Shown: positions 50,365 to 59,690 of the stretch, piece after piece
How the letters are laid out: each line of letters opens with the position of its first letter
How positions within the stretch are numbered: the first letter of the stretch is position 1
Origin: Chelativorans sp. YIM 93263
Lineage (GTDB): Bacteria; Pseudomonadota; Alphaproteobacteria; Rhizobiales; Rhizobiaceae
Direction: 5' to 3'
DNA length: 64,000 nt
Assembly (NCBI RefSeq): GCF_028767125.1
Contig: NZ_JAKCWP010000004.1
Span: 214,001-278,000 of the forward strand
Made by a program: the position numbers and the translations under genes
The notes under the pieces: model-generated
The model's input: only the letters and a program-made list of their open reading frames with translations
What the model was told of the DNA's origin: nothing
Database searches by the model: none

Positions 50365-51792
50365 CTAAAGCGTCTCCGGCCGCTTCTGGATCGGTGCAGA
50401 GACATCCGCGGGAATAGGGCACTCGTGGGGGGTCTGCTCGGTGCGCTTGCGGAGATCCTCCTTGGCGCTCTCGAGAAGCTGCCGATCCTGCAGCAGGTCG
50501 ACGGCGGTCCCGGCCATGACTTTCGCCGCATAGACAAGACCCTTATGCGCCGGACCGGCTTTGCCCTGAGCAGTGATCTGCCATGAGTGGCCTGGCGTGC
50601 CGATGGCATGGGTCGCTACCCGTGCCTGCACAGTGGGCGTTACCCAACTTACATCCCCGACATCCGTAGAGCCGAGCATGGCTTCGCCTTCGGTCTCCAG
50701 CGGCACGATGAAATCGCATAGCGGGAGGTTCTCGCGAACCGGCACGCCGACGCGGCGGTAATCATTAGAGATGTCCTCCGCGCTCAGAGTATCCTGAATC
50801 TCCTTTGCAAAGGCGCGGTCTAATTCGTTGAATTCAACCGGCCCGAGACGGTGCATGTTCGCATACATTGCCTCCTCGAGCGGCGTGTTTCCGAGGAGGT
50901 TGGAAACTGCGCTGATCACTTTAATGTCGAGACTGGTTTCCGTCATCATCGCCGCGCCTTGCGCGACTTTGATAACCCGCTCATTCAGCGCCTTCATGCC
51001 GACAATGTCGCGTGAGCGGATTGCGTAACGCACCTTCGCCTTTGCCTGCACCACGTTCGGAGCGATTCCGCCACTGTCTAGCATCGCATAATGGATGCGC
51101 GAGTCGGCCGGCACATGCTCGCGCAGATAATTGACGCCGACATTCATCAGTTCGACCGCATCGAGCGCGCTGCGGCCGAGATGCGGTGCAGCCGCCGCAT
51201 GGGAAGCACGTCCGGTGAAGGTGAAGTCGATCCGCGTGTTGGCGAGGCTCTTCGCATCATCGACGCGCGTGATGGATGCGGGATGCCAGGTAATCGCGGC
51301 ATCGACATCTTCAAACAGACCCTCGCGCACCATGAACGCCTTGGCGGCACCGCCTTCTTCCGCCGGGCAACCATAATAGCGCACCGTACCGGGCAATCCA
51401 TTCTCGGCCAGGTAGTTCTTGAAGGCTGTTGCCGCCAGAAGCGCGGCCGAACCCAGCATATTGTGACCGCAGCCATGGCCATAGCCATTACCGGGCAGGG
51501 GACAGGGTTCGGCAATTCCGGCCTTCTGACTTAGTCCGGGTAGCGCGTCGTACTCTCCGAGGAACGCGATGATTGGTCCGCCCTGTCCGGCCTCGCCGAC
51601 CAAAGCTGTCGGAATTCCCGCCGCCTCGTCAGTGATCTTGAAGCCTTCGACATCCAGCATTTTTCGATGTTCGGCGGCGGAACGAAACTCTGTATAAGCG
51701 ATCTCCGGCATTTCCCACACCCGGTCGCTCAGTGCCTCGTAGGCTTCGCGCCGCTCGTCCACCAGGTCCCAAATACGCGCGGTGTTTTGCAT
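50365..51792 (-). CDS. M20D-family amidohydrolase, AbgB-like (p-aminobenzoyl-glutamate hydrolase subunit B type)
   Basis: 475 residues. Amidohydrolase motifs AFLGEYDALPGLSQKAG, NGYGHGCGHNMLGSAALLAA (metal-ligand Cys/His), YYGCPAEEGGAAKAFMVREG (catalytic Glu-Glu) and FTGRASHAAAAPHLGRSALD, typical of M20D/AbgB. AbgB of E. coli works as a heterodimer with AbgA to release p-aminobenzoate from its glutamate conjugate; no abgA is present here, so it may act alone on another acyl-amino acid. Last gene of the dipeptide ABC operon, 35 bp after the ATPase gene. Confidence 0.88.
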   Translation of the reverse strand: MQNTARIWDLVDERREAYEALSDRVWEMPEIAYTEFRSAAEHRKMLDVEGFKITDEAAGIPTALVGEAGQGGPIIAFLGEYDALPGLSQKAGIAEPCPLPGNGYGHGCGHNMLGSAALLAATAFKNYLAENGLPGTVRYYGCPAEEGGAAKAFMVREGLFEDVDAAITWHPASITRVDDAKSLANTRIDFTFTGRASHAAAAPHLGRSALDAVELMNVGVNYLREHVPADSRIHYAMLDSGGIAPNVVQAKAKVRYAIRSRDIVGMKALNERVIKVAQGAAMMTETSLDIKVISAVSNLLGNTPLEEAMYANMHRLGPVEFNELDRAFAKEIQDTLSAEDISNDYRRVGVPVRENLPLCDFIVPLETEGEAMLGSTDVGDVSWVTPTVQARVATHAIGTPGHSWQITAQGKAGPAHKGLVYAAKVMAGTAVDLLQDRQLLESAKEDLRKRTEQTPHECPIPADVSAPIQKRPETL

Positions 51793-51827
51793 GTCTGCCT
51801 CTCGGATTATTTAGACGGGTTTGCGGA

Positions 51828-52835
51828 TCAGGCCTGCTCGTTCAGGTGGCAAGCGGAAAAACGGCCGGGCGCGATCTCCGTGAGACGCGGGCGTTCGGTG
51901 CTGCAGCGCGCGAAGGCATGCGGGCAGCGCGGATGGAAATGACAGCCCGCGGGCGGATTGAGCGGGGAGGGGATTTCGCCCTTGATGGTCGAGTAGGTCC
52001 TGCGCTTTACCTCGAAGGTCGGAAGTTCGGCCAGAAGGGCTTGCGTGTAAGGATGGTTAGGTTCGGCGAAGAGTGCTTGCGCATCTCCCATCTCGACCAC
52101 GCGGCCGAGATACATCACCGCGATGCGGTCCGATATGTGCTCCACCACGCCGAGATCATGGCTGATGAAAAGGTAGGTGAGATCGAGTTCCTCGCGCAGG
52201 CGCATGAACAGATTGAGGATTTGGGCCTGGATGGAGACATCGAGGGCGGCGACCGACTCGTCGCAGACGATGAAAGATGGGTTCACCGCAAGCGCGCGCG
52301 CAATACCGATACGCGCGCGCTGGCCTCCGGAGAACTGATGCGGGTAGCGCTTGCGCATGGCCGGATCGAGACCGACTCGTTCCAACGTTTCGTCCACGTA
52401 TGAGTCGACGTCTTTCCGAGGCACGACTTTGTGGACGCGCGGTGCCTCGCCCACGATCTCACCGACGCGAAGACGTGGGTTGAGGGATGACATCGGATCC
52501 TGGAACACCAGCTGGATTTGCAGTGCCGCACGGCGGGCGGCGTCTCCCTTCAAAGAGGCGATGTCCTCACCGTAAAACCGGATGCTTCCCTCGCTTGGCG
52601 TAGTCAGGCCGGCGACCATGCGCCCCAGGGTGGATTTTCCGCATCCGGATTCGCCGACGAGACCCAGCACTTCACCCTTCTGGACCGCAAGATCCACTCC
52701 ATCCACGGCGTGAACGATCTGCTCCTCGATGGAAGAGCCGAAGAAACGCGCCGCCTTTTCGGCAGTGTCGAGTTCCTTCACAAAGCGCTTCGAAACCCCT
52801 TTCATCTGGAGGATAGGGGCGTTGTTCTCGGCCAT
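51828..52835 (-). CDS. Dipeptide-type ABC ATPase (DppF/OppF-like)
   Basis: 335 residues from ATG 52835 (an open frame extends further upstream but overlaps the preceding gene). Walker [14 protein letters not shown]-loop [12 protein letters not shown], signature [15 protein letters not shown], Walker [15 protein letters not shown], then the oligopeptide-type C-terminal region with three cysteines ([14 protein letters not shown]) that binds an iron-sulfur cluster in some family members. Pairs with the DppD-type ATPase that ends 4 bp upstream of its start. Here the two NBDs are separate, unlike in the operon at 6-14 kb. Confidence 0.92.
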   Translation of the reverse strand: MAENNAPILQMKGVSKRFVKELDTAEKAARFFGSSIEEQIVHAVDGVDLAVQKGEVLGLVGESGCGKSTLGRMVAGLTTPSEGSIRFYGEDIASLKGDAARRAALQIQLVFQDPMSSLNPRLRVGEIVGEAPRVHKVVPRKDVDSYVDETLERVGLDPAMRKRYPHQFSGGQRARIGIARALAVNPSFIVCDESVAALDVSIQAQILNLFMRLREELDLTYLFISHDLGVVEHISDRIAVMYLGRVVEMGDAQALFAEPNHPYTQALLAELPTFEVKRRTYSTIKGEIPSPLNPPAGCHFHPRCPHAFARCSTERPRLTEIAPGRFSACHLNEQA

Positions 52836-52839
52836 TCCT

Positions 52840-53808
52840 TTATCCTTCGATATATGGATGCACGCAGCGCACATGCCGTCCCGGCAGCGGCGTTCCCAGC
52901 GTCTGCGCCCGACGGCACGCATCGTCTGCGCGCGGACAACGCGGCCGGAAGCTGCACCCTTCAGGCAAGTTAAGCAGAGACGGCGCCATCCCCTTGATCT
53001 GTTGCAGCAACGAGCGATGCGGCTTTCCGTGTGGTACCGACTCGATGAGCCCGCGTGTGTATGGGTGCAGCGGGTTGGCGATAATTTCGGAGGTTGGGCC
53101 TTCCTCGACAATGCGGCCCGCATACATCACTGCCAGCCGGTCGGCGAGGCCGGAAACGACGGCCAGGTCATGCGTAATCCAGATGAGCGCCGTTCCGGTC
53201 TCGGCGCAAAGCTTCTGTACTTCCGCCAGGATCTGCGCCTGAATGGTCACATCGAGTGCCGTCGTCGGCTCGTCGGCGATGATAAGATCGGGTTCGTGCA
53301 GTAGCGCGATGGCGATTGCCACACGTTGGCGCATACCGCCGGAGAATTGATGCGGGTAGGAGGCAAGCCGCTCGTCCGGCGCCGATATGCCGACGCGAAG
53401 CAGCGCCTCCCGGCACCGCGTCAGCGCCTCGGTACGCGAAACGTCCGCATGCGCCAGAACAGTCTCGACCATTTGGGTTTCGATCTTCAGGACCGGGTTG
53501 AGCGTCATCATCGGATCCTGAAAGATCATGGCGATGCGCTTACCACGGAGCCCACGTATCGCCTCCTCTCCGCCCGCAACAAGATCCGCGCCGTCAAAAA
53601 CGATCTCGCCGGAAACCACTTTGCCGGGCGGGTCGACAAGTCCCAAAAGCGAAAAGCCGGTTACCGATTTTCCGGAGCCGGATTCGCCAACGAGCCCGAG
53701 GATTTCGCCGCGCTCCACGGAGAAGGTTACGCCGTCGACTGCCTTGGCAATGCCGTCGCGGGTGAAGAAATGCGTCTTGAGATCGCGAACGTCGAGGAGT
53801 GCCGTCAT
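52840..53808 (-). CDS. Dipeptide-type ABC ATPase (DppD/OppD-like)
   Basis: 322 residues. Walker [14 protein letters not shown]-loop [12 protein letters not shown], signature [15 protein letters not shown], Walker [14 protein letters not shown]-loop WITHDLAVV, and the C-terminal cysteine-rich stretch [15 protein letters not shown]. Its ATG overlaps the TGA of the DppC-type permease (ATGA). Confidence 0.92.
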   Translation of the reverse strand: MTALLDVRDLKTHFFTRDGIAKAVDGVTFSVERGEILGLVGESGSGKSVTGFSLLGLVDPPGKVVSGEIVFDGADLVAGGEEAIRGLRGKRIAMIFQDPMMTLNPVLKIETQMVETVLAHADVSRTEALTRCREALLRVGISAPDERLASYPHQFSGGMRQRVAIAIALLHEPDLIIADEPTTALDVTIQAQILAEVQKLCAETGTALIWITHDLAVVSGLADRLAVMYAGRIVEEGPTSEIIANPLHPYTRGLIESVPHGKPHRSLLQQIKGMAPSLLNLPEGCSFRPRCPRADDACRRAQTLGTPLPGRHVRCVHPYIEG

Positions 53809-54731
53809 TTCTGCAGCCGCGGGTTGAGGACGTCGCGCATGCGATCACCCATCAGATTGATGGCAACGATGGTGACGACCAGTGCGATACCGGGAAAGAC
53901 ACTCACCCAATACCGGCCTGACAGGAGGTAGTCGTAGCCGTTGGCGATAAGGAGACCCAGCGAGGGCTCGGTGATGGGCACGCCGACGCCAAGAAAGGAC
54001 AGTGTGGCTTCGAGCGCAATGGCTTGCGCGATCTGCACCGTGCCCACCACAATCAGGGGTGGCACACAATTCGGCAGAAGATGCCGGAACATGATACGCC
54101 GATGCGACAGAGCCAGACAACGCGCCGCATCCATATAGTCCTTGCGGATTTCCACGATGGCCGAGGCGCGCACCGTGCGCGCATAATAGGCCCATTGCAC
54201 GATGATGAGCGCGAGGATCACCTTGTCCACACCGCGCCCCAAAAGCGCCAGCAGGATGAGCGCGATCAGGATTGCAGGGAAGGAAAGCTGCAGATCCACG
54301 ATACGCATGATGATCGAGTCGATCCGGCCGCCGAAATAGGCTGCCGTCATGCCAGCGACAATGCCGATGGCAATGGCGCACAGAAGGGAAACGGTGGCGA
54401 CGACGAGGCTTATGCGCAAGCCATAGACGATCGCCGACAGCATGTCGCGCCCCTGCGGATCTGTTCCTAGCCAGTACGTCATGCCGGAGAAACTGGCCTC
54501 ACCGGGCGCCAGGCCGCCATCCATGATGTCGAGCTGCGCGAGGTCGTAGGGATTCTGCGGCGTGATCCAGGGTGCCAGGATCGCAAGAAGCGCGATCAGC
54601 AGGAATATGGCAAGCCCGGCAACGGCAAGCCTGTCTTCGATGAAGGCCCGCGCGAACCTTCTGACGGGACTATCCTGCGCGACCCTCTTCGGATGGACTG
54701 GCTGCTCGACGGAGTCGGCGACTATCGTCAT
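53805..54731 (-). CDS. ABC transporter permease, DppC type
   Basis: 308 residues from ATG 54731, which overlaps the stop of the preceding permease (ATGA). A cytoplasmic N-terminus with RFARAFIEDRLAVAGLAIFL leads to six membrane segments. The DppC signature TYWLGTDPQGRDMLSAIVYG and the EAA loop DYMDAARCLALSHRRIMFRH LLPNCVPPLI are present, ending [12 protein letters not shown]. The long periplasmic loop before the signature (PYDLAQLDIMDGGLAPGEAS) is a common variation of peptide permeases. Confidence 0.92.
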   Translation of the reverse strand: MTIVADSVEQPVHPKRVAQDSPVRRFARAFIEDRLAVAGLAIFLLIALLAILAPWITPQNPYDLAQLDIMDGGLAPGEASFSGMTYWLGTDPQGRDMLSAIVYGLRISLVVATVSLLCAIAIGIVAGMTAAYFGGRIDSIIMRIVDLQLSFPAILIALILLALLGRGVDKVILALIIVQWAYYARTVRASAIVEIRKDYMDAARCLALSHRRIMFRHLLPNCVPPLIVVGTVQIAQAIALEATLSFLGVGVPITEPSLGLLIANGYDYLLSGRYWVSVFPGIALVVTIVAINLMGDRMRDVLNPRLQK

Positions 54732-55705
54732 CCCTTGACCTCCGAAAGCCGGACGCGCGGATCGAGCGCCGAATAGAGAATGTCGACGACGAGATTGATG
54801 CCAACGATGATGAACACGGTCAGCATCAGGTAAGCAACAATCACGGGGCGGTCGAGCAGATTGATCGAGTCGATCAAAAGCTTGCCCATGCCCGGCCACG
54901 CAAAGACGGTTTCCGTCACGATGGCGAAAGCGACCATCGAGCCGAGTTCCAGCCCCAGAATCGTGACGACCGGGATCATGATGTTCTTCAGGATGTGAAC
55001 GAACACGACACGTCGATGAGAAATGCCTTTCGCGCGGGCGAATTTCACGTAGTCCTGCAAGGCCACCTCGCGCGTGTTGGCGCGGGTCAGCCGGATCACC
55101 AGCGACATCTTGAAAAGCGCCAGATTGAGGGCGGGAAGCAGAAGGTGTTTCAGCCCGTCCAGCGTCAGAAAGCTCACCGGTATGCCCAAAACGTTCACGG
55201 TCTCGCCGCGGCCGCCGGCCGGCAGCCATCCGAGGAAAACCGCGAAAAACAGAATGAGGATCATTCCCTGCCAGAAGTTCGGGAGGGAGAAGCCGAGGAT
55301 TGAACCGGCCATCACCGAGCGGCCGCCGATGCTATCCGGTTTCAGCCCGGCATAGACACCCAGCGGCACGCCCACCGCTACAGAGATGAACAGGGCCACT
55401 AATGCCAGTTCCATGGTCGCGGGCAGGCGCTCCAGGACGATGTCCAGGGCCGGCCTTCCGTAGACGAACGATGTACCCAGATCGCCGTGGAAAACATTGC
55501 CGACGAAGACGAGAAACTGGTCCCACAGCGGCTTATCGAGGCCCAGCCGCTGCACTGTGGCCTGGATCTCTGCCTGGGTGGCGTCCGGACTGACCAGAAT
55601 GTCCACTGGATTGCCGATGGCGTAGACACCGAGAAAGACGAGGAACGCCATGGCCGTTACGGCGAGCAGGCTCTGTCCGAGCCGGCGTATCAGATAGACC
55701 AACAT
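54728..55705 (-). CDS. ABC transporter permease, DppB type
   Basis: 325 residues from ATG 55705, where GGGAG sits 7 bp upstream; an earlier start codon would add nine residues inside the hairpin-containing leader. MLVYLIRRLGQSLLAVTAMA FLVFLGVYAIG, the periplasmic domain, and the EAA loop DYVKFARAKGISHRRVVFVH ILKNIMIPVV are as in DppB/GsiC. C-terminus YSALDPRVRLSEVKG. First permease after the binding-protein gene. Confidence 0.92.
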   Translation of the reverse strand: MLVYLIRRLGQSLLAVTAMAFLVFLGVYAIGNPVDILVSPDATQAEIQATVQRLGLDKPLWDQFLVFVGNVFHGDLGTSFVYGRPALDIVLERLPATMELALVALFISVAVGVPLGVYAGLKPDSIGGRSVMAGSILGFSLPNFWQGMILILFFAVFLGWLPAGGRGETVNVLGIPVSFLTLDGLKHLLLPALNLALFKMSLVIRLTRANTREVALQDYVKFARAKGISHRRVVFVHILKNIMIPVVTILGLELGSMVAFAIVTETVFAWPGMGKLLIDSINLLDRPVIVAYLMLTVFIIVGINLVVDILYSALDPRVRLSEVKG

Positions 55706-55733
55706 GGGAATGCTCCCGAGTGCGCGCGGCAAA

Positions 55734-55759
55734 GCCGGCCGGGAGCATGCCCGACCGGC
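55734..55759 (-). other. Intra-operon hairpin after the binding-protein gene
   Basis: GCCGGCCGGG (55734-55743) and CCCGACCGGC (55750-55759) pair with one mismatch around a 6-nt loop. No T-run. It lies between the binding-protein stop and the DppB-type permease, as in the three other importer operons of the window. Confidence 0.65.
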
Positions 55760-55771
55760 GGCAGGAGATAA

Positions 55772-57388
55772 TCAGTCCTGCGCTTCGTCCGAAACGTCTT
55801 TCACTTCAAAGGCGAGGGTGTATTGATCGACGCGCGGCTCATAGTCGAGACCGGGCTTCATGGCCCATGCGGTGCGCTCGTAATGCAGGGGAATGATGCC
55901 ATGCTCGTCAAGCGCAATGCTTTCGGCTTTCTGGAGCAGTTGCGAGCGCTTGTCGTCATCGATGGTAACCATCGCTTCCTTCAGGATCGAGTCCAGTTCC
56001 GGGTTCGAATAACGTCCGGGATTGGTCACGCCCAAACCCGCGTCCGGATCATAGCTTGCCACCAGCGACTTGAGCGGCGAGGACATTTCACCGGAAGCTG
56101 CACCCCAGCCTGCCATATAGATCGGAAATTCCTGGTCGTTGCGCCGGGAAAAGAACTGGCTCGCCGTGCTGGCATCGACCTCGGTCTCAATGCCGATGCG
56201 TGTCAGCATCTGCGCGACCGCCTGCGCAACCTGCTCGTCATTGATGTAGCGGTCGTTGGGTGTACCCAGGACGATCTTGAAGCCGTCCTCGTAACCTGCC
56301 TCGGCAAGCAATGCTTGCGCGCGCTCGGGGTCGTAAGCATCGACCGCGCGTCCGGAGGTGCCGAACATGGGTGGTGGCAGAAGTTCACCCGCCGGCTCGG
56401 CGTAGCCGCCCATGATACGCTCGACAATCGCTTCGCGGTTGATTGCAAGCGAAATCGCCTCACGCACTTTCGCGTCGAGAAGCGGGTTCTCGCCGTTCGT
56501 GCCCTCGATCCCGGGGGCGTCGTGATCCTGATGGTACATGTGCAGGTAAATGATACGATTGGAAAGTGAATCCACCACCTTGAAGTTGGCGTCTTCAAGG
56601 CGTGGCAGATCCTGGATCGGCGGTGACTCGATCATATCGACATCGCCCGAAAGCAGCGCGGCCACGCGTGGCCCGGCGCTGGTGATCGGGCGCATCACGA
56701 TGCGTTCCCAATCCGGCGCTTCGCCCCAATAGTCTTCGTTGCGGGTCAGCACGATCTGGCTGCCACGGGTGAATTCGTCAAGCATGTAAGGGCCGGTACC
56801 CGCCGCGACATCCGGGGAGTTGAAATCGTTGGACGCGGGCAGCGTACCCATTCCCTCGCAGCCATCCTCTGTGAAGGTGACGGTGTCTTCCGCGCCGCTG
56901 GCATCGGCGGAGAGGATCGCCCAGGTCGAGCTTTCGACGGGAAGCAGGGGATTCGGGCCGTTCGTTTCGATGATCAGCGTGTGATCGTCCTCGGCCCTCA
57001 TATCCGTGACGGACTGCGTATAGATGCTGAAGGAAGACGGAGAATTCTCCACAAGCGGAATGCGGCAGACGCTGTAGATGACGTCGCGGGCCGTAAATGG
57101 CGTGCCATCGTGAAACTCCACGCCCTCACGCAGGCTATAGCGCCAGGTGGTATCGTCCAGCGCTTCCCATTTGGTAGCCAGCGAGGGCTCCAGTCCCTGC
57201 AGTGGATCCTGGGCGATCAGCGACTCGAAAATGTTGAGGCGCACCTGTGTGTTGGTTGCGAGATTGTGGAACTGAGGGTCCATGGAGGTGGGTTCCGAAC
57301 TCAGCCCAATCGTCAACTCCTGCGCCGCGGCGCCGTGAGCCGAGACTGCCAGGATGGCCGCCGCCAGCGTCGTCGTTCTTAGCGTCAT
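55772..57388 (-). CDS. Periplasmic binding protein of a dipeptide-type ABC importer (SBP family 5)
   Basis: 538 residues from ATG 57388, chosen for its signal peptide MTLRTTTLAAAILAVSAHGAAAQ and the GGGAGAG motif upstream. Mature domain: SEPTSMDPQFHNLATNTQVR LNIFESLIAQDPLQGLEPSL, WRYSLREGVEFHDGTPFTAR DVIYSV, GTGPYMLDEFTRGSQIVLTR. First gene of the leftward importer-AbgB operon, divergent from a LysR gene. The ligand is unknown; the linked AbgB- and ArgE-like hydrolases suggest an N-acyl amino acid or small peptide. Confidence 0.92.
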   Translation of the reverse strand: MTLRTTTLAAAILAVSAHGAAAQELTIGLSSEPTSMDPQFHNLATNTQVRLNIFESLIAQDPLQGLEPSLATKWEALDDTTWRYSLREGVEFHDGTPFTARDVIYSVCRIPLVENSPSSFSIYTQSVTDMRAEDDHTLIIETNGPNPLLPVESSTWAILSADASGAEDTVTFTEDGCEGMGTLPASNDFNSPDVAAGTGPYMLDEFTRGSQIVLTRNEDYWGEAPDWERIVMRPITSAGPRVAALLSGDVDMIESPPIQDLPRLEDANFKVVDSLSNRIIYLHMYHQDHDAPGIEGTNGENPLLDAKVREAISLAINREAIVERIMGGYAEPAGELLPPPMFGTSGRAVDAYDPERAQALLAEAGYEDGFKIVLGTPNDRYINDEQVAQAVAQMLTRIGIETEVDASTASQFFSRRNDQEFPIYMAGWGAASGEMSSPLKSLVASYDPDAGLGVTNPGRYSNPELDSILKEAMVTIDDDKRSQLLQKAESIALDEHGIIPLHYERTAWAMKPGLDYEPRVDQYTLAFEVKDVSDEAQD

Positions 57389-57504
57389 GATTTGCTCTCC
57401 CATTTTCGAGGTCATTTTCGTTCCCAGGGAGCAGAATGCTTCTGCCGGCACGTCCCCCTGTTGGCATCAACGTTATTATGCGCTATCCAAATTGAAAAGA
57501 GAAA

Positions 57505-57516
57505 AATGTATGCAAA
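57505..57516. promoter_or_regulatory. Weak FCD-type operator match D (AATGTATGCAAA)
   Basis: AATGTATGCAAA resembles sites A-C but has two departures from the perfect palindrome and overlaps the start codon of the divergent lysR gene (ATG 57510). It is 117 bp upstream of the binding-protein start. Reported because of its similarity, but it may be fortuitous. Confidence 0.3.
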
Positions 57517-58490
57517 ATTCTCATAGACAAGGAGCGAAGTCGGAGAACCGGGGCGGAGCAGGACAGGACCGCCGCACCGGCTTTACGTTGCGCGAACTGG
57601 AGGTGCTGCGGGCGCTGATCGAAACCGGCAAGTCCACCAGCGCCGCCCGCCGTCTCGGTCTGTCGCAGCCGGCGGTCAGCCGCTCCCTGGCTCAGCTCGA
57701 AGCGCAATTGGGACGCCAGCTGTTCGACCGTGTGAGCGGGCGGCTGATCCCGACTGCCGATGGTCTAGCCGTGAATGAGGAACTGAGTTCGATTTTTGCC
57801 TCGCTTGCACGCATTTCCGATCGTTCTGCCAGGCGTGCTGGAGGGCATTTCGGAACCTTCCGCATTGCCGCGCCGCCCACGATCGCGCACCGATTCCTGC
57901 CGCCTTGGGTTGCGCGCTTCACAAAGGCGAATCCGGAACTGGAAGTTCTTTTCGACGTGCTGTCGGGGGATGCTCTGATCACGGGCGTCGCCGAGGCCCG
58001 ATACGACATCGCAATGACCGACACCGTGCCTGCCCATGACGGCGTGCGTACGGATCTTCTCCTGGCGACGGAGGCGATCTGTGCCTTGCCGACGCGCCAC
58101 CGCCTGGCCGGGCAGAAGAGTATCCATGCGGAGGACCTGGAAGGTGAGCCTTTTGTTGCGCTGACGCGCCGGCATACGGGACGGATTGCGGTGGACCGGC
58201 TGTTCGAGCGGGCCGGGGTGGAGCGCAAGATCATGATAGAGGCGGCCACAGCCGTTTCGGCCACCGAGTTCGTCCGGGAAGGGCTCGGCGTGGCGCTCCT
58301 CAATCCGTTCCCGATCGTTCACCAGCTCGGCACCGGGATCGTTGTCCGCCCCTTTGCGCCGGCGGTGCCCTACAGGACGTTTTTCGTTTTTCCCTCGAGC
58401 GAGCCGCAAACCCCGGCCGTCATCGATTTCATGAACATGATTCGCTCGAGCATGGGCGGATCTATGCAGGCGGACCTGTCAGAGGAGTAA
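57510..58490 (+). CDS. LysR-family regulator of the dipeptide ABC/AbgB locus
   Basis: 326 residues from ATG 57510. After a 25-residue polar leader the HTH covers about 27-85 (FTLRELEVLRALIETGKSTS AARRLGLSQPAVSRSLAQLE AQLGRQLFDR). The effector domain includes GTFRIAAPPTIAHRFLPPWV, TKANPELEVLFDVLSGDALI and FVREGLGVALLNPFP, similar to opine- and amino-acid-responsive LysR proteins such as OccR/NocR. Divergent from the importer operon and 3 bp upstream of the ArgE-like gene, so it probably controls both. Confidence 0.9.
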   Translation: MQNSHRQGAKSENRGGAGQDRRTGFTLRELEVLRALIETGKSTSAARRLGLSQPAVSRSLAQLEAQLGRQLFDRVSGRLIPTADGLAVNEELSSIFASLARISDRSARRAGGHFGTFRIAAPPTIAHRFLPPWVARFTKANPELEVLFDVLSGDALITGVAEARYDIAMTDTVPAHDGVRTDLLLATEAICALPTRHRLAGQKSIHAEDLEGEPFVALTRRHTGRIAVDRLFERAGVERKIMIEAATAVSATEFVREGLGVALLNPFPIVHQLGTGIVVRPFAPAVPYRTFFVFPSSEPQTPAVIDFMNMIRSSMGGSMQADLSEE

Positions 58491-58493
58491 TGC

Positions 58494-59651
58494 ATGTCGT
58501 CCCCCTCCAGCACGGAAGTGCTTTCGCGTCTCGTTTCCTTCGATACGACGAGTCGAAACTCGAACCTGCCACTGATCGAGTTCGTCGAAGGTTATCTCAA
58601 TGACCACGGCGTTCCCAGTCAGCGCGTTTATGACGAGACAGGCCACAAGGCCAATCTCTGGGCGACTATCGGGCCGGAGGACCGGCCCGGCATCATTCTC
58701 TCCGGACATACCGACACCGTGCCCGTTGACGGTCAGGACTGGGCGAGCGACCCGTTCCGGCTGGAGGAGCGGGACGGTCTGCTCTACGGGCGCGGCACCT
58801 GCGACATGAAGGGATTTCTGGCATGCACGCTGGCGGCCGTGCCGAAGATGCTGCAGCAGGACCTGAAACGCCCCATTCACCTGGCCTTTTCCTATGACGA
58901 GGAGGTCGGCTGCATCGGCGTCATCCGCCTGCTGGAGTGGCTAAAGGAGGAGGCGGTACGCCCGGAATTCTGCATCGTGGGGGAACCGACGATGATGGAA
59001 GTCGTGACCGGCCACAAGGGGAAACGAGCGATGGATTGCCGCGTACGCGGCCTCCCGCGGCATTCTTCGCTGGCACCAGAAGGCGTCAATGCCGTCGATT
59101 ACGCGGCGATGCTTGTCCTGAAAATGCGCGAAATCGCTGAACGCCTCGCTTCCGAAGGCATGCGCGACGAAGCCTATGACATCCCCCACACCACGGCCCA
59201 TACGGGGGTCATATCCGGCGGGACAGCGCTTAACATCGTGCCGGAGTACTGTGAGGTACGGTGTGAATTCCGTGCTCTGCCGGGGGACGACGTCGACGGC
59301 CTTATCGAGGAATTGCGGGCCTATGCCCGTCATCTCGAGGCGGAAATGCAGGCCAAGGCCCCGGAAACCGGCATCGAAATAGACGTCTATGCGAGCCTGC
59401 AGGGAATGGAAACGCCGGTGGACTCGGATGTTACGCGGTTGGCCAAAACATTGGCGCGGGCCAATGGACACTCAAAGGTTGCATACGGGACGGAGGGTGG
59501 TCGGTTCGCCGATATGCTGAGCATTCCTACCATCGTTTGCGGGCCTGGCTCCATCAACCAGGCGCACAAGGCGGACGAATATATCGCGACGGCGCAACTG
59601 GCGAACTGTGATGGTTTTCTTGAGCGTCTGATCGGTTGGGCGAGCGAGTGA
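58494..59651 (+). CDS. Acetylornithine deacetylase-like M20 hydrolase (ArgE type)
   Basis: 385 residues, full length for ArgE. Zinc motif IILSGHTDTVPVDGQDW (His-x-Asp), GRGTCDMKGFLACTLAAVPK (bridging Asp), FSYDEEVGCIGVIRLL (catalytic Glu) and the lid region with GHKGKRAMDCRVRGLPRHSS; the C-terminal VAYGTEGGRFADMLSIPTIV CGPGSI holds the last metal His equivalent region. The usual GRxxHSS reads LPRHSS. Cotranscribed with lysR; in this setting it likely deacylates an imported N-acyl amino acid, not acetylornithine of arginine synthesis. Confidence 0.9.
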   Translation: MSSPSSTEVLSRLVSFDTTSRNSNLPLIEFVEGYLNDHGVPSQRVYDETGHKANLWATIGPEDRPGIILSGHTDTVPVDGQDWASDPFRLEERDGLLYGRGTCDMKGFLACTLAAVPKMLQQDLKRPIHLAFSYDEEVGCIGVIRLLEWLKEEAVRPEFCIVGEPTMMEVVTGHKGKRAMDCRVRGLPRHSSLAPEGVNAVDYAAMLVLKMREIAERLASEGMRDEAYDIPHTTAHTGVISGGTALNIVPEYCEVRCEFRALPGDDVDGLIEELRAYARHLEAEMQAKAPETGIEIDVYASLQGMETPVDSDVTRLAKTLARANGHSKVAYGTEGGRFADMLSIPTIVCGPGSINQAHKADEYIATAQLANCDGFLERLIGWASE

Positions 59652-59663
59652 GGACGGAAATAG

Positions 59664-59690
59664 CGACTGACAGTATTGTGCTGTCAGTCG
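59664..59690. terminator. Bidirectional hairpin between argE-like and wzy-like genes
   Basis: CGACTGACAG and CTGTCAGTCG form a perfect 10-bp stem with a 7-nt loop (59664-59673, 59681-59690) exactly between two convergent genes, overlapping the wzy-like stop codon. No long T-run is present on either side, so termination may be partly Rho-dependent. Confidence 0.6.
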
